In this document: in pieces, positions 16,228-23,116 of the stretch
Position numbering within the stretch: the first letter of the stretch is position 1
Layout: each line of letters begins with the position of its first letter
Origin: Paenibacillus gyeongsangnamensis
GTDB lineage: Bacteria > Bacillota > Bacilli > Paenibacillales > NBRC-103111
NCBI RefSeq assembly: GCF_027533625.1
Contig: NZ_JAQAGZ010000022.1
Location: forward strand, 1 to 64,000
DNA: 64,000 bases
Reading direction: 5' to 3'
Notes under the pieces: model-generated
Seen by the model: the letters and a program-made list of their open reading frames with translations, nothing else
What the model was told of the DNA's origin: nothing
Databases searched by the model: none
Translations under genes and position numbers: made by a program

Positions 16228-17411
16228 GCCAGACGAAGAACGGAACGGAAGCGCTGAAGCTGCGTTACGGCATGAACCCGCATCAGAAGCAAGCGAAGAT
16301 CTATACCGAGGGCGAGCTGCCGATCAAGGTGATCAACGGCGACCCGGGCTTCATCAACCTGCTGGATGCGCTGAACGGCTTCCAGCTCGCCCGCGAGCTG
16401 CGCCGCGCTACCGGACTGCCGGCCGCCGCTTCCTTCAAGCACGTCAGCCCGGCCGGAGCCGCGGTTGCCGCTCCGCTTAGCGATACGTTGAAGAAAGCTT
16501 ATTTTGTTGAAGGCCTCGAGCTTTCTCCGCTGGCTACCGCTTATGCGCGCGCCCGGGGAGCGGACCGGATGTCCTCCTTCGGCGATGCCGCCGCACTTAG
16601 CGACGTAGTCGACGCCTCTACTGCGCTTCTGCTCAAACGCGAAGTATCCGACCTGGTCGTAGCGCCCGGGTATACGGAGGAAGCCCTTGAGATTCTAAAA
16701 GCGAAGAAGAACGGCGGCTACCTCATTCTTCAGATCAATCCGGACTATGTGCCGAATCCGGTGGAAACCCGTACGCTCTTCGGCTTGACGCTGCAGCAGG
16801 AGCGCAACGATGCCGTGATCGACGCATCCGCCTTGGAGAAAATCGTCACCGAGAACAAGGAGCTTACGGAGAATGCGAAGCGTGACCTCTTGATTGCACT
16901 CGTTACACTCAAATATACGCAGTCCAACTCCATCTGCTATACGCTGGACGGCCAAACGATCGGGATTGGTGCAGGTCAGCAGTCCCGGATTCACTGTACC
17001 CGACTGGCAGGGGATAAAGCGGACCGCTGGTTCCTGCGTCAGCATCCGACGGCGCTGAATATGAAATTCCGCCAAGGGCTGTCCCGCGCCGAGCAGAACA
17101 ACGCGATCGACCTGTGGCTGGAAGAAGAAGTAACGCCGGTTGAACAAGCCGCATGGGAAGCGGCGTTCGAGGAAGTGCCGGCCCGCCTGACGCGCGAAGA
17201 GAAGCGGGAATGGCTGAACAAGCTGCAGGGCGTATCCTACGGCTCCGACGCATTCCTGCCGTTCCGCGACAACCTGGACCGCGCCAGCCGCAGCGGCGTG
17301 AAATACGTCGTGCAAGCGGGAAGCTCCTTGCGGGATGAAGAAGTCGTCAAGGCCGCCAACGACTATGGCATGGTCATGTCGTACTCCGGCGTCCGTTTGT
17401 TCCACCATTAA
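16224..17411 (+). CDS. purH: AICAR transformylase, stand-alone (lacks IMP cyclohydrolase domain)
   Basis: 395 residues. This is only the AICAR formyltransferase half of PurH: it starts at the region LKLRYGMNPHQKQAKIYTE that in normal PurH (about 510 residues) lies after the 200-residue MGS-like IMP cyclohydrolase domain. The catalytic Lys-His is present (K72-H73 in SFKHVSPAGAAV), as are NSICYTLDGQTIGIGAGQQSR and the closing SYSGVRLFHH. No cyclohydrolase domain is found before it: the four bases of overlap with purN leave no room. The next gene, purO, supplies the missing step. Such short forms are known from some Clostridia. Confidence 0.93.
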   Translation: MSQTKNGTEALKLRYGMNPHQKQAKIYTEGELPIKVINGDPGFINLLDALNGFQLARELRRATGLPAAASFKHVSPAGAAVAAPLSDTLKKAYFVEGLELSPLATAYARARGADRMSSFGDAAALSDVVDASTALLLKREVSDLVVAPGYTEEALEILKAKKNGGYLILQINPDYVPNPVETRTLFGLTLQQERNDAVIDASALEKIVTENKELTENAKRDLLIALVTLKYTQSNSICYTLDGQTIGIGAGQQSRIHCTRLAGDKADRWFLRQHPTALNMKFRQGLSRAEQNNAIDLWLEEEVTPVEQAAWEAAFEEVPARLTREEKREWLNKLQGVSYGSDAFLPFRDNLDRASRSGVKYVVQAGSSLRDEEVVKAANDYGMVMSYSGVRLFHH

Positions 17412-17439
17412 TTCGTTCAAGCCAAGGAGGGTAACGAGA

Positions 17440-18171
17440 GTGACTACAAGAAGAGCCGTTCAGGCGGACCAATATTTGAACTCGCTGCAAAATAACGTGT
17501 ACCCGGGCAGGGGCATCGTCATCGGCCTGACGCCGGACGGCACCAAGCTCGTTCAGGTGTACTGGATTATGGGGCGGAGCGAGAACAGCCGCAATCGGGT
17601 ATTTATTCAAGAGGACAACGGCTTTGTCCGTACCGAAGCGAAAGATCCTGCGAAGCTGACCGACCCGTCGCTCATCATCTATTACCCGGCCCGGCATGTG
17701 AACGGCGCCCATATCATTACGAACGGCGATCAGACCGATACGATCTATGATGTGCTTCAAAGCGGAGGAACGTTCGAAAGGGCGCTGGCGACGCGGACGT
17801 ACGAGCCGGATGCACCGAACTTTACGCCGCGGATCAGCGGCATCGTCGATACGAAGGACACTCAATTCGCCTACAAGCTGTCGATCTTGAAATCGGCCGG
17901 CAATACGGAGGATCAGACGCTCCGTCATACGTACAGCTACGAGAAGGCGATGCCTGGCTACGGCCACTGCATTCATACGTACCAAGGCGACGGCAATCCG
18001 CTGCCTTCCTTCCAAGGGGAGCCGGCGCTCGTTCCGCTGACAAACGACATTCGGAGCATTGCGGACACGTACTGGAAGGCGCTCAACGACGAGAACAAAA
18101 TTTCACTGCTGGTCAAAACGATTCAGGCGGGGAGCGGGGAAACCGAGCTGCTCATCGTGAATAAGGATTAG
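17440..18171 (+). CDS. purO: IMP cyclohydrolase, PurO type
   Basis: 243 residues. It matches the IMP cyclohydrolase family first found in archaea (PF07826) and also present in some Clostridia: NVYPGRGIVIGL near residue 20, YWIMGRSENSRNRVF (about 45-60), and a late GYGHCIHTYQGDGNPLPSF. It would close FAICAR to IMP, the last step of the pathway, replacing the missing N-terminal domain of purH just upstream. Start is GTG 17440, nine bases after AAGGAGG; the longer in-frame start overlaps purH. It lies 28 bases after purH and 12 before purD. Assignment is by eye from motifs and context. Confidence 0.88.
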   Translation: MTTRRAVQADQYLNSLQNNVYPGRGIVIGLTPDGTKLVQVYWIMGRSENSRNRVFIQEDNGFVRTEAKDPAKLTDPSLIIYYPARHVNGAHIITNGDQTDTIYDVLQSGGTFERALATRTYEPDAPNFTPRISGIVDTKDTQFAYKLSILKSAGNTEDQTLRHTYSYEKAMPGYGHCIHTYQGDGNPLPSFQGEPALVPLTNDIRSIADTYWKALNDENKISLLVKTIQAGSGETELLIVNKD

Positions 18172-18183
18172 GAGGCATACGGG

Positions 18184-19443
18184 GTGCGAATATTGGTAGT
18201 CGGCGGCGGAGGCCGCGAGCATGCGATATGCTGGGCGCTTCGGAAAAGCCCGAAAGTAAGCGAGCTGTACTGCGCGCCCGGTAACGGCGGCATTGCCGAA
18301 GTGGCGGAATGCGTGCCGCTGCAGGTGAATCAATTCGAGGAGATCGGCCAATTCGCGGTCGATCTTGCGATCGACCTCGTGGTGATCGGTCCGGACGATC
18401 CGCTGGCGGACGGGATTGTCGATCATCTGGAAGCGAAGGGGCTCACCGTCTTCGGTCCGCGGGCCAATGCGGCGATCATCGAAGGCAGCAAGGTGTTCAC
18501 GAAGGACCTGCTGCGCAAATATAACATCCCGACTGCGGCTTACGAATCGTTCGAGCGCTATGAGGAAGCCCGGGCTTTTTTGGATCGGCTGAAGGCTCCC
18601 TACGTCATCAAGGCCGACGGGTTGGCCGCAGGAAAAGGCGTTATTATCGCTCAGACGTTGGAAGAAGCAGAGAAGGCGCTGCAGGATATTATGGTCGCCA
18701 AAGTGTTCGGGGACTCCGGCAATCAGGTCGTGATCGAAGAGTTCCTGACGGGCCAAGAGATGTCGATCCTATCCTTCGTCGACGGGGAAACGGTGCGTCC
18801 GATGGTACCGGCGCAGGACCATAAAGCTGTCTATGACGGCGACAAGGGGCCGAATACCGGGGGTATGGGCACGTACACGCCTTTGCCTCATATTCCGCAG
18901 TCGGTTATCGACGAAGCGATCGAGAGCATTATTAAGCCGACGGCCCGCGCCATGGTGGCGGAAGGCCGGCCGTTCCGCGGGGTGCTGTTCGCCGGGCTGA
19001 TGCTGACGCCGGACGGACCGAAGACAATCGAGTTCAACGCGCGCTTCGGCGATCCGGAGACGCAGGTGGTGCTGCCGCGCCTGAAGACCGATCTGCTGGA
19101 CATTTTCCTCGCTGCCGTCAACGGGCGGCTCGATCAAATGGACATCCAGTGGAGCGACGAGGCGGCGGTGTGCGTCATTCTCGCTTCCGAAGGCTACCCT
19201 TCTTCTTATCCGAAGGGGCTGCCGATTACAGGGCTGGACGAAGTACAGGATTCCCTTGTATTCCATGCAGGGACTGCGGCGAAGGAAGGGCAGATCGTCA
19301 CGAACGGCGGCCGGGTCATCGGCGTTACCGCGCTCGGCAAGGATATCGCGGAAGCACGGGCCAAGGCCTATGCGGACGCGGACCGCATTCGTTTTCAAGG
19401 AAAGCATTACCGTACCGATATCGCAAAAAAAGCGTTGGTATAA
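18184..19443 (+). CDS. purD: Phosphoribosylamine--glycine ligase (GAR synthetase)
   Basis: 419 residues, an ATP-grasp ligase joining phosphoribosylamine and glycine. Motifs: RILVVGGGGREHAICW start, GPDDPLADGIVD, IKADGLAAGKGV (ATP-grasp, about 141-152), GPNTGGMGTYTP (about 222-233) and FNARFGDPETQ (about 286-296). Start is GTG 18184 after AGGAGG. It is the last gene of the operon and is followed at 14 bases by a terminator. Confidence 0.97.
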   Translation: MRILVVGGGGREHAICWALRKSPKVSELYCAPGNGGIAEVAECVPLQVNQFEEIGQFAVDLAIDLVVIGPDDPLADGIVDHLEAKGLTVFGPRANAAIIEGSKVFTKDLLRKYNIPTAAYESFERYEEARAFLDRLKAPYVIKADGLAAGKGVIIAQTLEEAEKALQDIMVAKVFGDSGNQVVIEEFLTGQEMSILSFVDGETVRPMVPAQDHKAVYDGDKGPNTGGMGTYTPLPHIPQSVIDEAIESIIKPTARAMVAEGRPFRGVLFAGLMLTPDGPKTIEFNARFGDPETQVVLPRLKTDLLDIFLAAVNGRLDQMDIQWSDEAAVCVILASEGYPSSYPKGLPITGLDEVQDSLVFHAGTAAKEGQIVTNGGRVIGVTALGKDIAEARAKAYADADRIRFQGKHYRTDIAKKALV

Positions 19444-19456
19444 CAACGGCGCTATA

Positions 19457-19494
19457 CGGAAGAGTCAGCGGAAGCTGGTTCTTCCTTTTTTTTG
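19457..19494 (+). terminator. Terminator of the purine operon
   Basis: GGAAGAGTCAGC pairs with GCTGGTTCTTCC around GGAA and is followed by eight T. It ends the pur transcript right after purD. Confidence 0.9.
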
Positions 19495-19507
19495 TCCGAA
19501 CAAGGGA

Positions 19508-19639
19508 TTATTTGCGTCCGCTTCCCTTGAGCGTAATGCGGTTCCAGTTCCGGTAGACGAAGAAGACGGCAAACGCGGCGCAGACAATCAAGAAGAACGC
19601 AAGCCAGTAATGGTGAAAGTAGTAAGCGAAGGTTTGCAA
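19508..19639 (-). CDS. Small single-span membrane protein (43 aa)
   Basis: A 43-residue protein beginning at TTG 19639, nine bases after AAAGGAGC. It has one transmembrane helix (HYWLAFFLIVCAAFAVFFVY, about 11-30) and a short basic tail NWNRITLKGSGRK. The composition and the site in front of the start support it as a real small gene; function is unknown. It is convergent with purD and shares the intergenic space. Confidence 0.5.
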   Translation of the reverse strand: MQTFAYYFHHYWLAFFLIVCAAFAVFFVYRNWNRITLKGSGRK

Positions 19640-19804
19640 GGTTCCAAGCTCCTTTCCACATAAGCGGATATGATTAGGTTCCCCGGAGGGACCCCGGCTT
19701 ATGAGCGTCCGAAGTTTGAGTACGGATGAATAAGCGGGAGAGCGGGAAAGCAAAATAGTATGGGCTCAGCAGTCCAAACTACACCTATCGGGAGGCCAAC
19801 AGCT

Positions 19805-20131
19805 ATGCACCACACAACCCAACAGCTTCAGCAATGCCAGCAAGCCGTTCAACAGCTGATTCAACAAACGCATCAGGCAAGCGGCAACTATCAGCGCCTG
19901 CTGCAGCAGGAGCAGCAAAATGCACAGCAGCTTCAGCAGCTGGCTCAGCGCGAGCAGCAAGCTTCCCAAATGATCCAAATGGCGCTGCAGGGTCACCAGA
20001 ACGTCATCCAGCAGCTGCAACACGTATCGCAAATTTGCCAGCAGCTTGAGCAGAGCGTAGCGCAGCTGAGCATGGCGTCCTATCAGAACACCCAGCAAAC
20101 AGCGTTTACGCGCGGCGGAATGTATCAATAA
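19805..20131 (+). CDS. Glutamine-rich helical protein (108 aa)
   Basis: 108 residues of which 39 are Gln (36%). QQ pairs recur every three or four residues (for example LQQLAQREQQ), giving a heptad-like pattern that suggests one long amphipathic or coiled-coil helix. There is no signal peptide or membrane segment. ATG 19805 follows GGGAGG. Function is unknown; similar Gln-rich short proteins in spore formers are often called spore coat-like, but nothing here proves that. A strong terminator follows. Confidence 0.7.
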   Translation: MHHTTQQLQQCQQAVQQLIQQTHQASGNYQRLLQQEQQNAQQLQQLAQREQQASQMIQMALQGHQNVIQQLQHVSQICQQLEQSVAQLSMASYQNTQQTAFTRGGMYQ

Positions 20132-20148
20132 GCAGCGGTAAAAAGGAA

Positions 20149-20180
20149 AGGGCGGTTACGAGTGTGACCGCCCTTCTTAC
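20149..20180 (+). terminator. Rho-independent terminator
   Basis: AAGGGCGGTTAC and GTGACCGCCCTT form a perfect stem except one pair, with a short T-rich tail. It ends the Gln-rich gene. Confidence 0.75.
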
Positions 20181-20190
20181 TCGCGCCGGA

Positions 20191-20385
20191 TCAGGAGACG
20201 CGAAGTGCTGCAAGGATGCCGGCATGCAGCTGATCGTTAGCGGGCACGATGCCGGAGGAGCCCCAGGTAAAGTCTCGACAATCCATGCCCGTAACCTTGG
20301 CTCGGGCTTCTCGAACAATCAAGGCGTCCGCGAGCAGATCGTACATATCCGATCCGAACTCCAGACATGGTGTCAATGCGCTCAA
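20191..20385 (-). pseudogene. C-terminal remnant of an inositol monophosphatase-family gene
   Basis: About 64 codons that read like the last 60 residues of inositol monophosphatase/SuhB enzymes: DLLADALIVREARAKVTGMD matches the family pattern D-x-A-A-G-x-L-I-V-R-E-A-G-G-x-V-T-D, followed by SSGIVPANDQLHAGILAAL, the usual C-terminus. The catalytic N-terminal two thirds, with the metal-binding motifs, are absent; upstream lies the Rrf2 promoter instead. No ribosome binding site is visible. I infer a decayed gene cut off at its 5' side. Confidence 0.6.
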
Positions 20386-20406
20386 TTCGATCTAAGAGAA
20401 AACCTA

Positions 20407-20441
20407 TTGACAGATGTAACTGTAATTATTATAATAACAGT
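20407..20441 (+). promoter_or_regulatory. Promoter and operator of the Rrf2 regulator gene
   Basis: A consensus promoter, TTGACA (20407-20412) and TATAAT (20430-20435) with 17 bases between, precedes the rrf2-type gene. A 23-base dyad (20419-20441) with arms ACTGTAATTAT and ATAATAACAGT, one mismatch, covers the -10 box. It probably binds the encoded regulator and gives autorepression. Confidence 0.7.
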
Positions 20442-20473
20442 CATAGGGCGATGAAGACGGGGAGGGGCTTCCG

Positions 20474-20905
20474 GTGAACAGCGAGTTTACAATAGCAGTA
20501 CACAGTCTCGTGCTGCTCGCTTACCGTCCCGATCATATGGCAACCAGCGATATGATCGCTCATAATGTTTGTACGCATCCCGCCCGGGTGAGGAAGGTGC
20601 TTAGCTGCCTTCGGAAGAGGGGCTATGTCACGACGAAGGAAGGCAGCGGGGGCGGTTATCTGCTCAGCTGCGATCCGGCTGAAGTTACGCTCGCGGAAAT
20701 TTACCGCGCCACGTCCATCGGCTCCATCAAGCCGGCTTGGTGCTCGGGGGACGAGGAGCAGGACTGCATGATCGCCTGCAACATGGCGGATGTCATGGAG
20801 GACATTTTTACCGAAGCCGAGGTTCAGCTTCTGGCGTTTCTGGAACAGTTGACGATTTTCCGGGTTTTGGAACGGGTGCGAGTCAGTCAGCAGTCGAAAG
20901 GGTAA
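20474..20905 (+). CDS. Rrf2 family transcriptional regulator
   Basis: 143 residues with a winged helix (about 5-70: MIAHNVCTHPARVRKVLSCLRKRGYVTTKEGSGGGYLLS), typical of Rrf2 proteins such as IscR, NsrR, CymR and YwnA. The C-terminal half has Cys residues in CSGDEEQDCMIAC (spacing 7 and 3), close to but not the same as the iron-sulfur pattern of IscR/NsrR, so thiol or metal sensing is possible. Start is GTG 20474 after GGAGGGG. A near-perfect operator covers its own promoter. The next gene starts 167 bases later. Confidence 0.88.
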   Translation: MNSEFTIAVHSLVLLAYRPDHMATSDMIAHNVCTHPARVRKVLSCLRKRGYVTTKEGSGGGYLLSCDPAEVTLAEIYRATSIGSIKPAWCSGDEEQDCMIACNMADVMEDIFTEAEVQLLAFLEQLTIFRVLERVRVSQQSKG

Positions 20906-21072
20906 TGATTAGCAACCGGAGCTGCGGCAGCCGGCGGCTGTGCAGCAGCTTTGAAGGACGACAAGCGCGCTTATCCGGTTCGGAAACGGACGGGAGGAAG
21001 CAGGTGTTTTTCCAGCTCAACTGTTACAAAATTGGTATCAGTTTATAATGAAATCATGGAAGGGTGATTGGA

Positions 21073-21483
21073 ATGAACCTCGACAATGACAACCGCCAGG
21101 CTCCCCGGATTGGAGATTGGGTTAGCGGCACTTCGCTGATGGATGAACGTTTTATCGGTTACGTGGAAGCGATCGACAAGAACGGTTTGGTCAAAATTTA
21201 CGTCACGCAATGCGATCATGACGCTGCCGTCGGCTCGTCCATCCGCGCTTGGTTCACCCATATCGACCGTCTTCCGGAGCATGATCCTTCGGATATCGAG
21301 ACGCTTCGCAGCCTGATGGATCTCGCGCTGATGACCCGGGACCGGGCTTGGTTCGACGAGCTCGCCGCCAAGCTGGCTAACCGGAAGAGCGAGCCTTCAC
21401 CGTCCCTGCAGGCGGACCATGGGACGCCCGGGACGTTCGGCGGTTCCAACCGGTTATTTCGGCGGGTGAACACGGATTATTAA
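21073..21483 (+). CDS. Hypothetical protein with IDEAL-like segment
   Basis: 136 residues. The N-terminal part (about 8-75) looks like a small beta-barrel domain (RIGDWVSGTSLMDERFIGYVE, then GLVKIYVTQCD). The segment ETLRSLMDLALMTRDRAWFDELAAKL (about 80-105) resembles the IDEAL helical motif of Firmicute proteins that bind other regulators. The tail is Ser/Pro-rich. ATG 21073 has GGAAGGG at the right distance; the first in-frame GTG at 21064 is too close to that site. A TATAAT-like box sits just upstream. It lies 54 bases before thioredoxin. Confidence 0.6.
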   Translation: MNLDNDNRQAPRIGDWVSGTSLMDERFIGYVEAIDKNGLVKIYVTQCDHDAAVGSSIRAWFTHIDRLPEHDPSDIETLRSLMDLALMTRDRAWFDELAAKLANRKSEPSPSLQADHGTPGTFGGSNRLFRRVNTDY

Positions 21484-21537
21484 GGCGATTTACGTTTCAC
21501 AACATATATCATTTATCCTATATAAGGAGTGGTTGAA

Positions 21538-21855
21538 ATGGCTATTGTTAATGTTCAAGATGCAGTGTTTCAAGAATCGGTGAAAGAAGGCGTCGTGCTC
21601 GTTGACTTCTGGGCACCATGGTGCGGCCCTTGCAAAATGATCGCACCCGTGCTGGAGGAGCTGAGCGCGCAGCTTGGCGAGAAAATCACGATCGCCAAAG
21701 TGAACGTGGATGACAATCCGGAGACGGCCGGCAACTACGGCGTCATGAGCATTCCGACGCTGAAGCTGTTCAAAAACGGTGAAGTGGTGCAAACCGCCGT
21801 CGGCTTCAGACCGCTGAACGATCTCGTAGCGATGATTGAGCCTCATTTGTCTTAA
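21538..21855 (+). CDS. trxA: Thioredoxin
   Basis: 105 residues, the standard length. The active site WCGPC lies at about 28-32 in VDFWAPWCGPCKMIAPV, and the cis-Pro loop SIPTLKLFKNGE at about 72-83. It reduces protein disulfides in the cytoplasm. ATG 21538 is ten bases from AAGGAG; the in-frame GTG at 21529 overlaps that site and is rejected. A terminator follows at once. Confidence 0.96.
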   Translation: MAIVNVQDAVFQESVKEGVVLVDFWAPWCGPCKMIAPVLEELSAQLGEKITIAKVNVDDNPETAGNYGVMSIPTLKLFKNGEVVQTAVGFRPLNDLVAMIEPHLS

Positions 21856-21867
21856 GCTAAAAATCCG

Positions 21868-21906
21868 AATCCCGGTTCCGCTTGTCGGCGGTCCGGGATT
21901 TTTTTG
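21868..21906 (+). terminator. Terminator of trxA
   Basis: ATCCCGG and CCGGGAT enclose an internal smaller hairpin and are followed by seven T. Confidence 0.9.
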
Positions 21907-22018
21907 CGTTTTTTGGCCCCGGCCATAGAAAAAAGCCGATTAACGCTGCCGAACTAGCGTATACTGGAAATATCTATGCGTGTCCATCGCGATCACGCGA
22001 CTTATCAGGAGGTGCGTG

Positions 22019-22789
22019 ATGCTGCCTTCATTGTTCGTCGCCCACGGCGCGCCGACGCTGGTGCAGGAGAAGAACAAATATACGGAATTACTGCGGGTGC
22101 TTGCGGAGCGTCTGCCGAGGCCGAAGGCCGTCATAGTGTTCAGCGCCCATTGGGAGGCGCCTGTGCAGCGGATCGGCAGCGCCGTAAAGTATGAGACGCT
22201 GCACGACTTCTTCGGCTACCCCGAGGCGCTCTACCGCGAAGTGTACCCTGCCCGCGGGGAGATCGCTCTGGCGCTGCAGGCTCAAGAACTGCTGCAGGAC
22301 GCAGGCATCGCGAGCGTCTCAGACGACGCGCGCGGGCTCGATCACGGAGCTTGGAGCGTGCTCAAGCTCATGTACCCCCAGGCAGACATCCCCGTCGTGA
22401 CGATGTCGGTCAACCCCCGGCTCGTGCCGGAGGAGCAGTACCGGATCGGGCGCGCCCTCGCTCCCCTTCGGGAGCGGGGCGTATTGATCCTGGGCAGCGG
22501 CGGCACGGTGAACAACCCGCAGCGGCTCGAGTGGAACAGCCGCGGCGCCCGGGATTGGGCGCTCGCGTTCGACGAGTGGCTCGCCGAGCAGATCGAGACG
22601 TGGAACCTCGAGGCGCTGTTCCACTATGAGGCGCTGGCGCCGCATGCCTCGGACGCCGTGCCGACGGCGGAGCACTTTGCGCCGCTCTTGATCGCGATGG
22701 GCGCCGCCCACCGCGGCAAGAAGGCGCGCCTTCTGCACCGCCAGTATCAGCTCGGCACGCTGTCGCTCAGCTGCTGGATGCTGGGCTAG
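22019..22789 (+). CDS. DODA-type extradiol dioxygenase (LigB/YgiD family), altered site
   Basis: 256 residues of the LigB-type ring-cleaving dioxygenase fold, close in layout to E. coli YgiD. Metal ligands are present: His9 (FVAHGAP), His44 (FSAHWE) and His219 (AEHFAPL). The His of LDHGAWSVL (His109) is also present. In the loop that usually reads GSGxxxHN, the sequence is GSGGTVNN, so a conserved second-sphere His is Asn165. The substrate is unknown; aromatic catechol-like compounds are usual. ATG 22019 follows AGGAGGTG; a longer in-frame start at 21980 has no such site. It stands alone. Confidence 0.88.
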   Translation: MLPSLFVAHGAPTLVQEKNKYTELLRVLAERLPRPKAVIVFSAHWEAPVQRIGSAVKYETLHDFFGYPEALYREVYPARGEIALALQAQELLQDAGIASVSDDARGLDHGAWSVLKLMYPQADIPVVTMSVNPRLVPEEQYRIGRALAPLRERGVLILGSGGTVNNPQRLEWNSRGARDWALAFDEWLAEQIETWNLEALFHYEALAPHASDAVPTAEHFAPLLIAMGAAHRGKKARLLHRQYQLGTLSLSCWMLG

Positions 22790-22888
22790 GCGGCCCATGC
22801 GGCGTTTTCGGCGGCAAGGGGAGAGGAGCACGGCCCCGGTAACGCCGCTCTTCTCCGTCTGTGAAAGGCGAATGACGGTTTTCTTCGG

Positions 22889-22989
22889 TTGATAGAATTT
22901 ATAAGTTTTCGTAGCTTATAGCTTCGCATCAACCTTGGTAAACGCGCTGGTCCTTGTAAGACAAGGACGGCGTAGCCGTTTATCCTGGT
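22889..22989 (+). repeat. Dispersed double-hairpin repeat, full copy
   Basis: About 101 bp made of two adjacent imperfect palindromes: the first closed by TTGAT/ATCAA with TATAAG/CTTATA inside, the second by ACCTTGGTAAACG and CGTTTATCCTGGT with GTCCTTG/CAAGGAC at the centre. A copy about 90% alike by eye lies at 31634-31735, and a deleted one at 1386-1420. All copies are between genes. The 22790-23116 gap otherwise holds an AT-rich stretch and the palindrome at 23017. Confidence 0.8.
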
Positions 22990-23016
22990 TAGCGGAGAGG
23001 GACAACCTGCCGTTAA

Positions 23017-23036
23017 AAATGTTCACGTGAACATTT
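23017..23036 (+). promoter_or_regulatory. 20-bp perfect palindrome, probable operator
   Basis: AAATGTTCACGTGAACATTT is a perfect palindrome about 80 bases upstream of the isomerase-like gene at 23117 and just before a possible -10 (TATAAT at 23063-23068). It is the size and shape of a dimeric GntR- or LacI-family operator; the cognate regulator is not in the window. Confidence 0.55.
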
Positions 23037-23116
23037 GTTGTGGATTAACGTACGGTCAGCTGTTATAATCAAATTGAAGCGTTTAAATTTAATTTATAGG
23101 TGGAGGTTGTGAACTG

